From the NCBI GenBank assembly GCA_023702235.1, contig JAMQCR010000001.1, forward strand, positions 2,852,001-2,916,000: a DNA stretch of 64,000 nucleotides, in the 5' to 3' direction. The notes beneath the pieces are model-generated. The model was not told where the DNA came from and searched no databases. It saw only the letters and a program-made list of their open reading frames with translations. The position numbers and the translations under genes were made by a program. Below are positions 37,304 through 48,165 of this stretch, piece after piece. Position 1 is the stretch's first letter; every line of letters starts with the position of its first letter. Origin of the DNA: Neobacillus pocheonensis (GTDB lineage Bacteria > Bacillota > Bacilli > Bacillales > Cytobacillaceae).

Positions 37304-38023
37304 TTAAACCATTTTATTAAATTCTTTTCTTAATCGTTTTATAATTCTTTTCTCTAATCTTGAAATATAGGATTGTGATATACCTAGCATGTCAGCCACA
37401 TCTTTTTGTGTTTTTTCTTCACCATTTGTCAAACCAAAACGGAGCTCCATGATTTGCTTTTCGCGATCTGTTAGCTGGTGCAATGCCTTCGTCAAAAGCT
37501 TTCTGTCTACATTGGCTTCAAGGTCTTTTGTTATGATGTCATCATCGGTTCCCAATACATCTGATAATAATAATTCATTCCCATCCCAATCAATGTTTAA
37601 TGGTTCATCAAATGATACTTCTGACCTTATTTTATTGTTTCTTCGTAAATACATAAGAATTTCATTTTCGATACATCTAGAGGCGTATGTAGCAAGTTTA
37701 ATTTTTTTCTCAGGATTAAAGGTATTAACTGCTTTAATTAAGCCAATGGTGCCAATACTGATTAAATCTTCAATATTGATCCCAGTATTTTCAAATTTCC
37801 TCGCAATGTAGACAACAAGACGAAGATTACGTTCAATTAAAATTGATCTTGCAGCCTTATCACCACCAGGTAGCTTTTTTAATAACAATTCTTCTTCATC
37901 TTTACTTAAAGGAGGCGGTAATGCTTCGCTTCCGCCAATATAATGTACTTCATCAGTTTTTAAGCCTAATTTCATTAATAGTTTATACCAATAATAAGAT
38001 AAGCGAAGTCTCCATTTGTTCAT
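37304..38023 (-). CDS. sigE: Sporulation sigma factor E precursor
   Basis: Pro-sigma-E drives early mother-cell transcription after SpoIIGA removes its N-terminal pro-sequence ([20 protein letters not shown], a membrane-associated amphipathic helix). Region 2 ([19 protein letters not shown]) and region 4 ([21 protein letters not shown]) are clear. It has 239 residues and is intact. It is 45 nt past spoIIGA and shares its promoter. Confidence 0.97.
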   Translation of the reverse strand: MNKWRLRLSYYWYKLLMKLGLKTDEVHYIGGSEALPPPLSKDEEELLLKKLPGGDKAARSILIERNLRLVVYIARKFENTGINIEDLISIGTIGLIKAVNTFNPEKKIKLATYASRCIENEILMYLRRNNKIRSEVSFDEPLNIDWDGNELLLSDVLGTDDDIITKDLEANVDRKLLTKALHQLTDREKQIMELRFGLTNGEEKTQKDVADMLGISQSYISRLEKRIIKRLRKEFNKMV

Positions 38024-38067
38024 TCAAGTTCCTCCTTCTAAAATATGTTTTTCTGAGTATAGTAATA

Positions 38068-39004
38068 TTAACTCACCTTCACCGTTTCACCCTGCTGTTT
38101 AGGTCCAGTGAGCATCTTCGGATGGACGATGCATTGAAAGGCATCATCGGCTGAAAGCTCTTGCATTGTAAAGGAAACAAGGTTTTTTTCGCATAAATAT
38201 TGGTCACCGTCTTTTTCAATCAAGATGGAATCAGGTTTAAGGGCAACAATTAGCTGATGCTCTTGTCCAACCACCCGGCAAGGTACAATCCTCATTCGAT
38301 TTTGCCATTCTGATGGAATTTCTTCCTTTCCCATTAAGAGTGGCTCAGGATCAGTCGCCATTTTTTTAATAGGGTCACATGTTTCATCAATCCTATTTTT
38401 AATTGAGACAAACATAACAGGAAGCTTTGACAAGGGATCATACAATTGGTTTCCACTATCAACTAATCCTTTTAAAACAAAGGTCTCCGTATTTATTGTC
38501 AGTGTGACTTTAACGATTTGCTCATATTGGATTTTGGCATTTCCATACTTTCCACATTTCTCCTCGAGAAATGCCACGCGATGGGAAACCCTAATAAAAC
38601 GAATAGCCAGCTAATTGGATCCCCAAAGCCTTTTACACTAGACAAAAGAACTTTTGTTGTCAGCTGGGAATCAAATTGAATAAAATAATGGGCTCCAATT
38701 AAAGCTCCACCAATTAAAAAAGTCGATACATAGAGTGTCATTAATCCTTTAATAAAATAACGCCAGCGTTTATACCCAAACGTCATTAACACCATCAATA
38801 CAGAACAGAGGAGCTTTGATAATGGATGGTTTGAATAGGCATGTAAAGGTGTGAACGATAATAGAATGATCAATGAACCAATAAATCCTCCGGCTAATAA
38901 CCTCCATAAACGGATATTTCTTTTTAAGAAAATAGCAGTTAAGTAGAGGAGAAGGCTATCAAAAAACAGATTAAGGGCCAAATAACATCTAAGTAAACGG
39001 CCAA
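38068..39004 (-). CDS. spoIIGA: Sigma-E processing peptidase SpoIIGA (two frame breaks, about 38536 and 38976)
   Basis: SpoIIGA is an aspartic-type membrane protease that cuts pro-sigma-E on receiving the SpoIIR signal. The N-terminal membrane domain has five helices (to LLGFPIAWHFSRR). The protease domain has the catalytic Asp in LKGLVDSGNQLYDPLSKLPV and ends DDAFQCIVHPKML. Frame breaks at TGGCCC (should be TGGGCCC, DVIWALNLFF) and at ATGCCAAAA (should be ATGGCCAAAA, MAKIQYEQIV). Corrected length is about 312 from a TTG at 39004 (GGGGGAAG upstream). It forms an operon with sigE. Confidence 0.9.
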
Positions 39005-39081
39005 ACAGCTTCCCCCTTTAATGCTTCAAATATTCGTTTGTTACACCTTTTTGAAAACTTCTACTATTCTGTTTAGGGAAA

Positions 39082-39115
39082 AGTATAACGTAGATATAAG
39101 GATGAAGTGTGTCAC
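39082..39115 (-). promoter_or_regulatory. spoIIG promoter with the unusual 22-nt spacer
   Basis: On the minus strand GTGACA (39110-39115) and TATACT (39082-39087) are 22 nt apart. The B. subtilis spoIIG promoter is known for this over-long spacing and for Spo0A activation of sigma-A polymerase. It is in the right place before spoIIGA. A clean 0A box was not certain by eye. Confidence 0.65.
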
Positions 39116-39187
39116 TTTCTGTAATCAAAATAACAGAAATTTTCACTATTCCCTTCGGAATTTGTCATATTTTTTAAAATTTGTACA

Positions 39188-39230
39188 TTAGAAAAGGCAT
39201 AATCCCTATTGGGACTATGCCTTTTCTATG
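39188..39230 (-). terminator. Terminator of ftsZ
   Basis: GAAAAGGCATAGTCCC and GGGATTATGCCTTTTC form a long, nearly perfect stem with an AATA loop, 39191-39226, about 40 nt past the ftsZ stop. The outer A/T pairs make it look active in both directions; it separates ftsAZ from spoIIG. Confidence 0.85.
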
Positions 39231-39268
39231 ACGAAATGTTTTTCAAACATTTTATTTGGTAGTGAGTA

Positions 39269-40402
39269 TTATCTTCTTCTATTACGGTTGCGTAAAAAAG
39301 TAGGAATATCTAATGCTTCTTCTTGAGAGACATTGGTATTACGTGCAGGCTCTTGCGGAATCTCTTCACGTTTAGGCTCTCTCTTAATATTGCCAATTTG
39401 TTGTTTAGGTTGTCCAAATGTCGGACGGGCAGGCTTTGGTTGTACTACTTCTTCATTAAACCCAGTCGCAATTACTGTAACGATGATTTCATCTTTAAGA
39501 TTATCATTGATAACAGATCCGAAAATCATATTTACTTCTTGATCGGATGCAGTAGCAACGATATCTGCAGCTTCTTGAACCTCATAAAGACTTAAGTTCG
39601 ATCCGCCAGTAATATTCATTAGCACACCTTGAGCACCATCAATGGACGTTTCCAATAATGGAGAACTAATCGCCTTCTTAGCTGCTTCTGCTGCACGGTT
39701 TTCACCTGCTGCAACACCAATACCCATTAATGCAGAGCCTTTATTAGACATGATTGTTTTAACATCAGCAAAGTCTAAATTTATTAATCCAGGAACGGCT
39801 ATTAAGTCTGATATACCTTGAACCCCTTGACGGAGAACATTATCAGCCTCACGGAATGCCTCAAGCATAGGAGTACTTTTATCAACAATTTCAAGAAGAC
39901 GGTCATTAGGAATGACTATAAGTGTATCAACCGCTTCCTTCATCGAACCAATTCCGCCAGATGCCTGGTTCGAACGTTTTTTACCTTCAAATGTGAAAGG
40001 ACGAGTTACAACCCCAACCGTTAATGCACCCAAATCACGCGCAATCTGAGCAATCACAGGAGCTGCACCAGTACCTGTTCCCCCACCCATACCTGCAGTA
40101 ACAAACACCATATCGGCACCACTTAATGCTGCTTCAATTTGCTCCTTGCTTTCTTCTGCGGCTTTCTTTCCAACCTCAGGATTAGCACCTGCTCCAAGTC
40201 CACGGGTCAATTTTGCCCCAATTTGCATTTTAACTTCAGCTTTAGAAAGATTCAATGCTTGGGCATCAGTATTAACAGCGATAAATTCTACCCCTTGCAC
40301 GCCATGTTCAATCATTCGGTTTACAGCATTATTACCACCACCGCCAACCCCGATTACTTTTATTGTTGCAAGAGAATCTAAATTTGTATCGAATTCTAAC
40401 AT
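39269..40402 (-). CDS. ftsZ: Cell-division GTPase FtsZ
   Basis: FtsZ polymerises at mid-cell into the division ring. The GTP-binding tubulin signature is [16 protein letters not shown] (near residue 104), and the T7 loop [11 protein letters not shown] follows. The C-terminal tail [13 protein letters not shown] is the conserved FtsA/SepF-binding peptide. It has 377 residues and is intact. It is 42 nt after ftsA. Confidence 0.98.
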   Translation of the reverse strand: MLEFDTNLDSLATIKVIGVGGGGNNAVNRMIEHGVQGVEFIAVNTDAQALNLSKAEVKMQIGAKLTRGLGAGANPEVGKKAAEESKEQIEAALSGADMVFVTAGMGGGTGTGAAPVIAQIARDLGALTVGVVTRPFTFEGKKRSNQASGGIGSMKEAVDTLIVIPNDRLLEIVDKSTPMLEAFREADNVLRQGVQGISDLIAVPGLINLDFADVKTIMSNKGSALMGIGVAAGENRAAEAAKKAISSPLLETSIDGAQGVLMNITGGSNLSLYEVQEAADIVATASDQEVNMIFGSVINDNLKDEIIVTVIATGFNEEVVQPKPARPTFGQPKQQIGNIKREPKREEIPQEPARNTNVSQEEALDIPTFLRNRNRRR

Positions 40403-40444
40403 GACAAATCCTCCTAATTCATCGATTCACATTTTCGTTTATCC

Positions 40445-41779
40445 CTATTCGAAAAAGTAACCAAGGAATTTTTTTACTTTTGATGACATCTTTTCTTCCG
40501 GATGTTTTTCTGGTTTTACTTTTGGTTGTTGTTGGTGATGTTGTTGGTGATGTTGTTGTTGCTGTTGTTGGTGATGTTGTTGTTGTTTTGACATTCTCTT
40601 TTCGATTGGCTCGGAAACCTGTGGTGGAGACCCGGCATTTCCACCTGGAAGTCTAGCATTCTTGTAAGCATATTTTATTAAACCAACCGCAGTTGTATAT
40701 TGAGGTTCTCTTACTCCAATATAATCAGGAACGGCAATGCGAACTCTATTTTGCAAGATCACCTGTGCAAGTTCCAAAACTCCTTGCATATTTGCAATCC
40801 CACCTGTTAGAACGTACCCACCAGGAAGATCACTTAGGCCTAATCGTTTCATCTCATTTACAATCAATTCAAAAATTTCTTCCATTCTTGCCTCAATAAT
40901 ATCAGAAATTTCAAGTTGGTTAAATTGTTGATGCTGATCGCTTCCAATTATCGGAACACTGAACACTACCTCTTCGGATGCATCATCATAGAAAGCATGT
41001 CCATTTTTTATTTTTATTTTTTCAGCATCCTCAGTTGAAGTCCGTAGCCCAATAGAAAGATCCTTCGTAATATGATCTCCTCCAACAGGAATCACACTTG
41101 TTGCTTTTAAATATCCTTGTTCGAATACGGCTAGTGTAGTAGAACCGCCACCAAGATCGATAAGGGCGACACCAAGATTTTTTTCATCCTTCGATAAAGC
41201 AAATGCACCAGCTGCAAGCGGCTGTAAGGTGATATCCAAAATATCAAGACCAGCCTTCTCAACACAGCGCAATGTATTATGTAGGATAGTTTTGGAACCA
41301 GTTATGATGATTCCTTCCATCTCAAGGCGGACACCAATCATTCCTCGAGGATCATTAATTTCATCTAAACCGTCTACGATAAATTGCTTGGCGATAACCC
41401 CAATAATTTCACGTTCTGGTGGAATTGAAACAACTTGTGCCGCATCAATTACACGTGCAACATCGTCATCTGTAATTTCTCTATTTTGGCTTGAAACAGC
41501 TACAACACCGTGACAGGGTTGTAGCATCACATGATTTCCAGTAATTCCGACAACTACTTGTCGAATTTCCATCCCAATCATTCTTTCTGCTTGCTCAATC
41601 GCCCTTTTAATAGAATGAACGGTTTCGTCTATATCTACAATCGACCCTTTACGTAAACCTTCAGATTTAACATTACCAACACCAATTATATTTAACGAGT
41701 CATTGACCATTTCACCAATGATGACTTTTACACTGGATGTACCGATGTCAAGACTAACATATATTTCATTGCTGTTCAT
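40445..41779 (-). CDS. ftsA: Cell-division protein FtsA with a Gln/His-rich linker
   Basis: FtsA is the actin-like membrane tether of FtsZ. The start [20 protein letters not shown], the phosphate loop [16 protein letters not shown] and [17 protein letters not shown] are typical. The C-terminal amphipathic helix is [13 protein letters not shown]. Before it lies an unusual low-complexity run of about 23 residues made almost only of Gln and His, encoded at 40524-40590. The ATG at 41779 follows AAGGAGG. It has 444 residues and is intact. Confidence 0.96.
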   Translation of the reverse strand: MNSNEIYVSLDIGTSSVKVIIGEMVNDSLNIIGVGNVKSEGLRKGSIVDIDETVHSIKRAIEQAERMIGMEIRQVVVGITGNHVMLQPCHGVVAVSSQNREITDDDVARVIDAAQVVSIPPEREIIGVIAKQFIVDGLDEINDPRGMIGVRLEMEGIIITGSKTILHNTLRCVEKAGLDILDITLQPLAAGAFALSKDEKNLGVALIDLGGGSTTLAVFEQGYLKATSVIPVGGDHITKDLSIGLRTSTEDAEKIKIKNGHAFYDDASEEVVFSVPIIGSDQHQQFNQLEISDIIEARMEEIFELIVNEMKRLGLSDLPGGYVLTGGIANMQGVLELAQVILQNRVRIAVPDYIGVREPQYTTAVGLIKYAYKNARLPGGNAGSPPQVSEPIEKRMSKQQQHHQQQQQQHHQQHHQQQPKVKPEKHPEEKMSSKVKKFLGYFFE

Positions 41780-41848
41780 TCTTTGGCACCTCCTTAGCAT
41801 TCCTTTAAGTCGAACAACAATTCATTTGTTCTTAAATAGATTTACATA

Positions 41849-41893
41849 GTTATATCTTATAAAATTATTCGTCACAACTAAATGATTCCCTTT
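41849..41893 (-). promoter_or_regulatory. Overlapping sigma-H and sigma-A promoters of ftsAZ
   Basis: On the minus strand, AAAGGGAAT (41885-41893), 11 nt, and GACGAATAA (41865-41873) resemble the sigma-H pattern RNAGGAWWW-N11-12-RNNGAATWW with one mismatch. Overlapping it, TTGTGA (41872-41877) and TATAAC (41849-41854) are 17 nt apart, a sigma-A promoter. B. subtilis ftsAZ is known to use both kinds. Confidence 0.65.
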
Positions 41894-41911
41894 AAAAAAA
41901 TCAATTTTTTT

Positions 41912-42261
41912 CTAATTTTCTTTGTTCGTAGACCATTTTGTCAATAAGATCCGTCTAATAACAGCTATATTTTGAAACAATCGAACCCCAAATGCAAAAA
42001 CGGCCGCTAAATACAAGTCTACACCAAGATGGACCCCTAGAAAAGCTAAACTTGCCGCAAGTATAATATTAAAAAAGAATCCAGATACAAATACTTTATC
42101 ATCATAGATATTTTGCAAATGGCCCGGATTCCTCCAAATAAGGTATCGAAGGCTGCTAGAACGGCAATCGATAAATAATTTGAATATTCCTCAGGAATTC
42201 TAATGTCCGTGAGTAAACCAAGAATAATGCCTATAATTAACCCCATTATCGGAAGCCACAT
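41912..42261 (-). CDS. sbp: Small basic protein Sbp (DUF1290; frame broken at about 42121)
   Basis: Sbp is a short membrane protein of unknown function fixed between ylxX and ftsA in Bacilli. It has hydrophobic helices (MWLPIMGLIIGIILGLLT, FVSGFFFNIILAASLAFLG). The halves are in different frames: ...GGIRA and LQNIYDDKVFVSGF. Restoring one C (CGGGCCATT to CGGGCCCATT) reads IRAHLQNIYDD and gives 116 residues. Confidence 0.9.
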
Positions 42262-42997
42262 TAGGAATTGCCTCCTTCATTTGCTTTAATTGGCTCCAAA
42301 TAGTGGATCTGTATTGGGTTATCGTAAGCAGGAACCGTTATATTTTGACTAGGTGTTGAGGCAGTTAATCGTAAGTTTTCAATAAAAAATTCCTCGGTTG
42401 ATTTTGAAACTTGCATCCGATTATATAATTCTTCAGCAGTTTTCATATTATCAACTACTACTCTGACTTCGATTGGTAAACTTTTTATTGAATGCCCATC
42501 AATTTTTGTTTCTGAATTAATATCGCGGATAACGGTCGTATTGATTATTCTCTGCCCGTCTATTGACACGTATTTCGCTTCATACATGTTCAATTCGTTT
42601 ACTAACCTTTTTAAAAGGTCTGGAGAAATTACCTTTGTAACCGGAACTCCTAATTGAATTTCCTCTTCAACTGGTTCAATTTTCAAAATAATACCAGGAC
42701 CAGTCACTTTGGTCGAACCAGCTTCTACTTTCAATTCCTCTAGTGTCTTCCGTAATGTCTCCTCTTTACTCTGCTTTTGTTTAGATTCGTATGCCGAAAG
42801 CTTTTCTTCATTTGAACGAATTTCTTTCAATAAATTGGACTGTAATTCTTTCTCCTTCAGCAAAGCATCCCGGAGTTGCCAAATATCACGAGTATCACGT
42901 TCAACAGGTTTTTTCACCGTTTGGAATTGTATGGCAATCATGAAGCCGACAACAGCTGCAATCAATGTGAAGCTTAAATTTTTTTTGGCTTGTCCAC
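42261..42997 (-). CDS. ylxX: DUF881 family protein YlxX (frame broken at about 42987)
   Basis: This is a membrane-anchored DUF881 protein: one N-terminal helix (LIAAVVGFMIAIQF), a coiled coil, then a ferredoxin-like domain (GPGIILKIEP ... VVVDNMKTAEELYNRM). Its function in division is not established. The first residues come from a GTG at 42997 in another frame. Restoring one G (AAGCCAAA to AAGGCCAAA) reads MDKAKKNLSFTLIAAVVG and gives 245 residues. A lost A in the adjoining A-run would also fit. It is paired with ylxW. Confidence 0.82.
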
Positions 42998-43052
42998 TTT
43001 TTCACCCAACCTTATAAATTGATCTTACGTGGACTTAGATTGCCTTAGTAAA

Positions 43053-43790
43053 TCAACTTCCGATTATTGGATTAAATATAATTTCATTTTCTTTCTCAAG
43101 TGAAAATACAATATTATCATTTACTAGCTGGTCCTTAACTCCACCGACTAGATTCACTGCAGAAGAAAGAACATCTGGGTCACCAATAGCGGTGATAATA
43201 AAGGGTGCCGGATGCTGAACACCATCTACAGTAATGACAGGCCCATTACAATTAATGTAGGAATGGCTCGTAAGCCGTTGTCCATTAATCGCCACGGCGG
43301 CAGCACCTGAAATATAAAGCTCATTTACCACTTTAAAAATATGAAGCTCATGAACAATGTAATTATTCACATTATCTACCTTGGGATTATATGCTCCATC
43401 AGCTAGCGTTATCTTAACTCCTTCTCCTTTAACCTTCACTTTTCCTAAAAACATCCGATATTTTTCGGCATCCTCCGCGAGGTTAAAAAAAACTTGAGCC
43501 TCTTTTGATAGGTCCTTTTCATTTTCAAGGACTTTTGCTTGTTTTTGATTTAATTCCTTTTGAAGCTTTCGATTGGTTTCCTCTTGGGCTATAAGTTGGT
43601 TTCTTAAATCAAGGATTTTTTCATATTGCTTATTCGAAAGACTAGATTGTTTTTTTTGGATTTCTTTCTGTGTCACATGATAGGAAAAGGCAATCATATA
43701 GCCGAGAACAAGGAATACAAGGGATAATATAACATGCTTACCCGATACCTTAATCTTTTTCAACTTACTTTGCCGCCCCCTGCGTATCAT
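43053..43790 (-). CDS. ylxW: DUF881 family protein YlxW
   Basis: Paralog of ylxX: N-terminal membrane helix (HVILSLVFLVLGYMIAFSYHV), coiled coil of about 60 residues, then the DUF881 domain (GEGVKITLADGAYNP ... INGQRLTSHSYINCNGPVITVDG). It has 245 residues and is intact. The ATG at 43790 lies inside the end of divIB with only a weak ribosome site; a TTG at 43763 behind AGGGGGCGG is an alternative start. The role is unknown, though its place in the dcw cluster is conserved. Confidence 0.85.
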   Translation of the reverse strand: MIRRGRQSKLKKIKVSGKHVILSLVFLVLGYMIAFSYHVTQKEIQKKQSSLSNKQYEKILDLRNQLIAQEETNRKLQKELNQKQAKVLENEKDLSKEAQVFFNLAEDAEKYRMFLGKVKVKGEGVKITLADGAYNPKVDNVNNYIVHELHIFKVVNELYISGAAAVAINGQRLTSHSYINCNGPVITVDGVQHPAPFIITAIGDPDVLSSAVNLVGGVKDQLVNDNIVFSLEKENEIIFNPIIGS

Positions 43791-44528
43791 ATGCCTTAAA
43801 AAACGAACCTACTTCTAAGTCGATTATCCCTTTTTTATTGGGGTCTAATTGACTTATGATTGAAGGATAATTCACCATCTTTTCTGAAAAAGTACTTATT
43901 GTTGCACTTACTTCGAAACCATCATTCATAAATAAGGAAATATGGTATTTGTCTGTTTTATTCGGAGTATAATGGATTTCAGATATGGAGTTTAGAATTT
44001 CATTAGGAAGATTTCTAAGTCCTGTCACCATTTCATCTAGTACTTCACCTTCTTTGAAATCGGAGAGGATGGGAAAATTACCTGTAATTTCATTCGTTTT
44101 TCGATCCTTAATAACCTTCCCGTTTTCCATCACTGGGAAATAGGCTTTGTTTTTTTCTAGATAAGCGATTCTATTATGTTCTTGCACTTGGATCATAATA
44201 GTGTTGGCCACTGAATTTTAACACTGGCTTTCTTTATTTCACCCAAACTTGTTAATTTTGCCACAACTTCTTTCGTTTTTACCTTCCAAATATTTGTTCT
44301 ACTCGAAAGTCCTGTTTTATTGATTAATTCGGAAGTTGAATACATTTCATTTCCTATAACGGTAACCTTCTTCACATGGCTTAATGGCGATTGTACATAA
44401 GCGACAACTGCAATTAATGTAAAAAATAAAAACAGCATGAATATTAGTCTTCTGTTTGCTTTTCGTCGCCTTTGCTCTTTAAGTTTTGGAATACGATCCT
44501 CAAGAGCAACGATTTTACTTTCATCCAT
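43765..44528 (-). CDS. divIB: Cell-division protein DivIB / FtsQ (frame broken at about 44206)
   Basis: DivIB is a bitopic divisome protein that works with DivIC and FtsL. Seen are a cytoplasmic N-terminus (IPKLKEQRRRKANRR), one membrane helix (LIFMLFLFFTLIAVVAYV), a POTRA domain (VKKVTVIGNEMYSTSELINK) and a beta domain. The frame breaks after KASVKIQWP; restoring one C (TGGCCAAC to TGGCCCAAC) reads QWPNTIMIQVQEHNRIAYL and gives 254 residues. The ATG at 44528 follows GGAGGGAAAGGG. Confidence 0.92.
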
Positions 44529-44615
44529 CCCTTTCCCTCCACATATCATGCAGTTGCGCTAAAGTACTACAAATAGCTTGTCCCTTAGAAAAACCATAGT
44601 TTACTAGTGATTACC

Positions 44616-44653
44616 TTAAAAAGAGAAAACAACGGCACGAAAAATCATGCCGT
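44616..44653 (-). terminator. Terminator after murB
   Basis: ACGGCA pairs with TGCCGT (44632-44653), and the minus strand continues TGTTTTCTCTTTTT. It lies about 82 nt past the murB stop and before divIB, which would then need its own promoter or readthrough. Confidence 0.7.
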
Positions 44654-44734
44654 CATTCTTTTTCTCTAAAAATTTTTCCTATTTATAATGTGTTATTATA
44701 TCACAATATTTGTCATTCGGACGATTATTTCTTT

Positions 44735-45643
44735 TTACTTTCTGCCGATTATTTCTACTTCTGTTTCCATCTTTATTTCATATAAATTGTAAATTGTATC
44801 CTTTACAAATTGAATTAATGAAAGTACGTCCCCAGCAGTGGCATTTCCAGCATTCACGATAAAATTACCGTGCATTTCCGAAATTTTTGCCCCTCCGATA
44901 CTGTGTCCTTTTAATCCTGCCACTTCAATTAATTTTCCTGCGTAATTTGGAAGCGGATTGCGGAAAATACTACCTGCACAAGGAAAATTCCAAGGCTGAG
45001 TATCCTTTCGATAATCCTTATTTTTTTGCATTTTTGACACAATGGCTGCTTTATCTCCCATACCAAGTTTAAAAACCGCTTCTACAACAATCCCCGGACG
45101 TTTTTTCTGCAATACCGAAGTTCTGTAGCTGAACTCCATTTCATCATTTGAAAGCCATTCCATAGTACCATCTTCAAATAAAACATGGGCTTCTTTTAAT
45201 ATATTACTGATGTCCGACCCATGTGCACCTGCATTCATATAAACCGCTCCACCCACAGAACCTGGTATGCCACTGGAAAATTCAAGTCCGGTATACCCTT
45301 TTTTACTAATCAATGTGGCAAGGCTGACAAGAGAATGACCCCCACCCACTTTTAGCTCTGTCTCGTTTATAGTCATTTGATCTAATCCAGATCCCAGCTT
45401 AATGACAACACCTTCAATTCCTTTGTCAGAGACTAAAAGATTGGACCCTCTGCCAATTGCTCTCCATTGTAAGCGATGTTCTCGGACAACATTCATAACC
45501 TTTTTTAAATTTCCGACTGATGAAGGTTCAATAAAAATATCAGCAGGTCCGCCAATCTTGATTGTGGTGTGATTGGCAAGAGGTTCATTTTTTTTTACTT
45601 TCCCAATATTTAGGTCCTGTAATTCTTTCATTATTTCATCCAT
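44735..45643 (-). CDS. murB: UDP-N-acetylenolpyruvoylglucosamine reductase
   Basis: MurB reduces UDP-GlcNAc-enolpyruvate to UDP-MurNAc with NADPH and FAD. It is a type II MurB: FAD site [37 protein letters not shown], and the catalytic Ser in CAGSIFRNP, plus a C-terminal EIIGRK. The ATG at 45643 follows GGGTGGTAATA. It has 302 residues and is intact. It follows murG by about 60 nt. Confidence 0.96.
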   Translation of the reverse strand: MDEIMKELQDLNIGKVKKNEPLANHTTIKIGGPADIFIEPSSVGNLKKVMNVVREHRLQWRAIGRGSNLLVSDKGIEGVVIKLGSGLDQMTINETELKVGGGHSLVSLATLISKKGYTGLEFSSGIPGSVGGAVYMNAGAHGSDISNILKEAHVLFEDGTMEWLSNDEMEFSYRTSVLQKKRPGIVVEAVFKLGMGDKAAIVSKMQKNKDYRKDTQPWNFPCAGSIFRNPLPNYAGKLIEVAGLKGHSIGGAKISEMHGNFIVNAGNATAGDVLSLIQFVKDTIYNLYEIKMETEVEIIGRK

Positions 45644-45706
45644 TATTACCACCCTCTATTTCTAAAAACGACGTTTAGTTCAGTTTATGCCAATAATCAG
45701 TATGGG

Positions 45707-46809
45707 CTACTTTTGATTTCCTTTAACGAGCTGTTTCATTAATTCGTAAAGTCTACTAGCGGAATCCGGAACACCTATTTCTTTTGCCTTCTTTTTCATT
45801 ACGGTTAGATTTTCATTATTTAACAGAATTCGATCAATGTGTTGGATAAGACTCTTACTATTTAAGTCTTTTTCCAAAAGTAATTCTGCTGCTCCATTGT
45901 CACTGAGAGATCTCGCATTTTTTTCTTGATGATTATTTGTAACGTACGGACTTGGAACAAGAATACTTGGAATCCCAAGGGAAGTAATCTCTGCTAATGT
46001 GGTAGCTCCTGCCCTTGAAACGACTAAATCAATTCCTGCAAGCACTTCCGGCATGTTATGTACAAAGGGTTTTATCACAACGTTTTGGGGATTTCCTACG
46101 AGCTCCACTTCTTTTTTTACTGAATCAAAATGGACATCACCGGTGATATATAATACCTGATATGGTTTTCCACCTAATTCAGACAATGATTTTACGACTG
46201 CTTCATTTATCGGTCGTGCTCCTCGGCTTCCCCCAAAGATTAATACAGCTGGCATCGTTGTGCTAAGCCCGGCAGAAAGGCGACCACGGATGCCATCCTT
46301 ACCAATAACCTCTGAAGCCCGGGGATTTCCAGTGAAAGCGACTTTATCGCCCGGAAAATAATCTTTCGCTTCTTCAAAACAAATAGCGATTTTTTGTACG
46401 TATCGACTTAAAAACTTATTGGTCAGCCTGGAACGCTGTTTTGTTCATGAATGATAGAAGGTATCCGAAGTTTAGCTGCAGCATAAACAACAGGGCCACA
46501 TACATATCCTCCTGTTCCAATCACGATGTCTGGTTTGAATTCTTTTAATAGTCTTCTACTATCCTTAACACCTTTAAGAAAGCGAAAAATCGTTTTAACA
46601 TTATCGAATGAAAGCTTTCTTTTAAACCCAGTTATATGGATGGATTTAAATGGAATGTTCTCTCGTGGAACAATTTCACTTTCTAAACCGTTCTTTGTTC
46701 CTATGTATAAGAATTCTGCATCCTTTGTCTCTTTTTGAATTTCTCTTATGAGTGCAAGAGCTGGATAAATATGTCCACCAGTCCCTCCGCCACTTATTAC
46801 GATTCTCAT
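45707..46809 (-). CDS. murG: MurG glycosyltransferase (frame broken at about 46425)
   Basis: MurG adds GlcNAc to lipid I, forming lipid II on the inner membrane face. The N-terminal motif [18 protein letters not shown] and the sugar-nucleotide site [25 protein letters not shown] [14 protein letters not shown] are present. The frame breaks after HEQNSVPG; restoring one C (AGGCTGACC to AGGCCTGACC) continues [20 protein letters not shown] and gives 367 residues. The start is the ATG at 46809 (GGGTGG upstream). Confidence 0.94.
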
Positions 46810-46960
46810 TTTTCCACCCCTATAATAGTTCACACCTAATTGCTTATCCTATCTTACTATAAAAACCAACGTTACAAAGCGAATGAAAAAAGAATGTTAT
46901 ATAATTGTAAAGAAAAATTGTAAGTCGGCTAGTATTTGTTTTAATTTTACCGTATGAGAA

Positions 46961-46989
46961 AAACAAAAAACCCTGCTTTGCAAACAGGG
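46961..46989 (-). terminator. Terminator after spoVE
   Basis: CCCTG pairs with CAGGG across TTTGCAAAG (46971-46989) and is followed on the minus strand by TTTTTTG. It is a few nt past the spoVE stop; the 160 nt between it and murG show nothing else I can name. Confidence 0.75.
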
Positions 46990-46995
46990 TATATT

Positions 46996-48095
46996 TCAGT
47001 ATCTTGAATAGCGGCTAATATTGAGAAGGACACCAATAGCCATCAGCATTAACGTCAAGGAAGAACCTCCGTAGCTTAAGAATGGCAGTGTAATTCCTGT
47101 AACCGGCATCAGCCCTGTAACCACGCCAATATTTATCATTACTTGTATCGCCACCATGGCAATTATTCCAACTGCAAGTAAGCTTCCATATAAATCAGGG
47201 GCACCAAGAGCGATACGTATTCCACGCCATAATAACAGCGCAAATAGTAATAAGATAAACGAGCCGCCAATAAAGCCTAACTCTTCTGAAAGAATTGCAA
47301 AGATAAAATCTGTCTGCGGTTCTGGCAGGTAAAAAAACTTTTGTCTACTTTCGCCAAGTCCAAGTCCAAACAAACCGCCTGGACCAATCGCATAAAGCGA
47401 CTGGATCATTTGAAATCCACTTCCAAGTGGGTCTGACCATGGGTCTAAAAAGGATGTAATCCTCTCCATTCTATATGGAGCCGAAGCAATTAACCCGATA
47501 AAGCCGCCTACTCCCAGTAAACCTAAAAAAGCGAAATGACCAATTCGTGCGCCAGCAATAAAAATCATGACAACGCAGGTCCCAATCATCACAGTACCCG
47601 TACCAAGATCGGGTTGCAGCATAATCATTGCAAATGCTGTAAATGCAAGCCCTAATGAGGGGAGAAGACCTTTTCTAAAGGAAGTAATTAATTTTTGTCG
47701 TTCTGAAAGATATTTTGCCAAAAATGCGATCATTGCCAGTTTCATAAATTCAGAAGGCTGAATAGAAAAGGCACCAACACCAATCCAACTTCTAGAACCG
47801 TTTCGTACATTACCAATTCCAGGGATAAGAACAAGAACCAGCAAAACAAAGCAAACAATAAGAATTGTTTTAGCCCAAGTTCTCCACGTCCAGTAGTTGA
47901 TGTTCATAATAAAAAACATGGCAGCGATTCCGACACCGGCAAAAAGGGTTTGCCTTTTTGCAAAGAAAAAGGAATCTTGAAATTTATATTGGCCCATATA
48001 GCACTTGCACTATATACCATAGTAAGCCCCACTGCCAGCAGCGTAAAAGTTACAATCATTAAAATAAAATCAGGAGTTGTTCTCTTTGTCGGCAC
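46996..48095 (-). CDS. spoVE: SEDS-family lipid II polymerase SpoVE (FtsW/RodA type; frame broken at about 47991)
   Basis: SpoVE is the SEDS glycosyltransferase that builds spore cortex peptidoglycan with SpoVD. Many helices and the SEDS motifs GVGAFSIQPSEFMKLAMIAFLA and LPFLSYGGSSLTLMLM are seen. The frame breaks after YSASAIWA; restoring one C (ATGGGCCAA to ATGGGCCCAA) reads SASAIWAQYKFQDSFFFAKRQ and gives 366 residues. The start is a GTG at 48095, 8 nt past GAGG. The position between murD and murG marks spoVE rather than a vegetative ftsW. Confidence 0.92.
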
Positions 48096-48165
48096 ACTAC
48101 ACACCTCGGGCTAGAGTTTTAGGGCATGTGTAGCCTCGAAGGAAAAACCTAAGGAGGACAAGCCC

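Noticed and set aside
40146..40460. A 104-codon open frame on the plus strand opposite ftsZ
   Set aside because: It is antisense to the conserved FtsZ GTPase domain, has no ribosome site, and reflects codon bias of the real gene. The same holds for other long antisense frames (1301-1693, 5548-5886, 37389-37811).
40524..40590. CRISPR-like or direct-repeat array
   Set aside because: It is a triplet repeat coding Gln/His inside FtsA, in frame, without spacers. No CRISPR array was seen anywhere.
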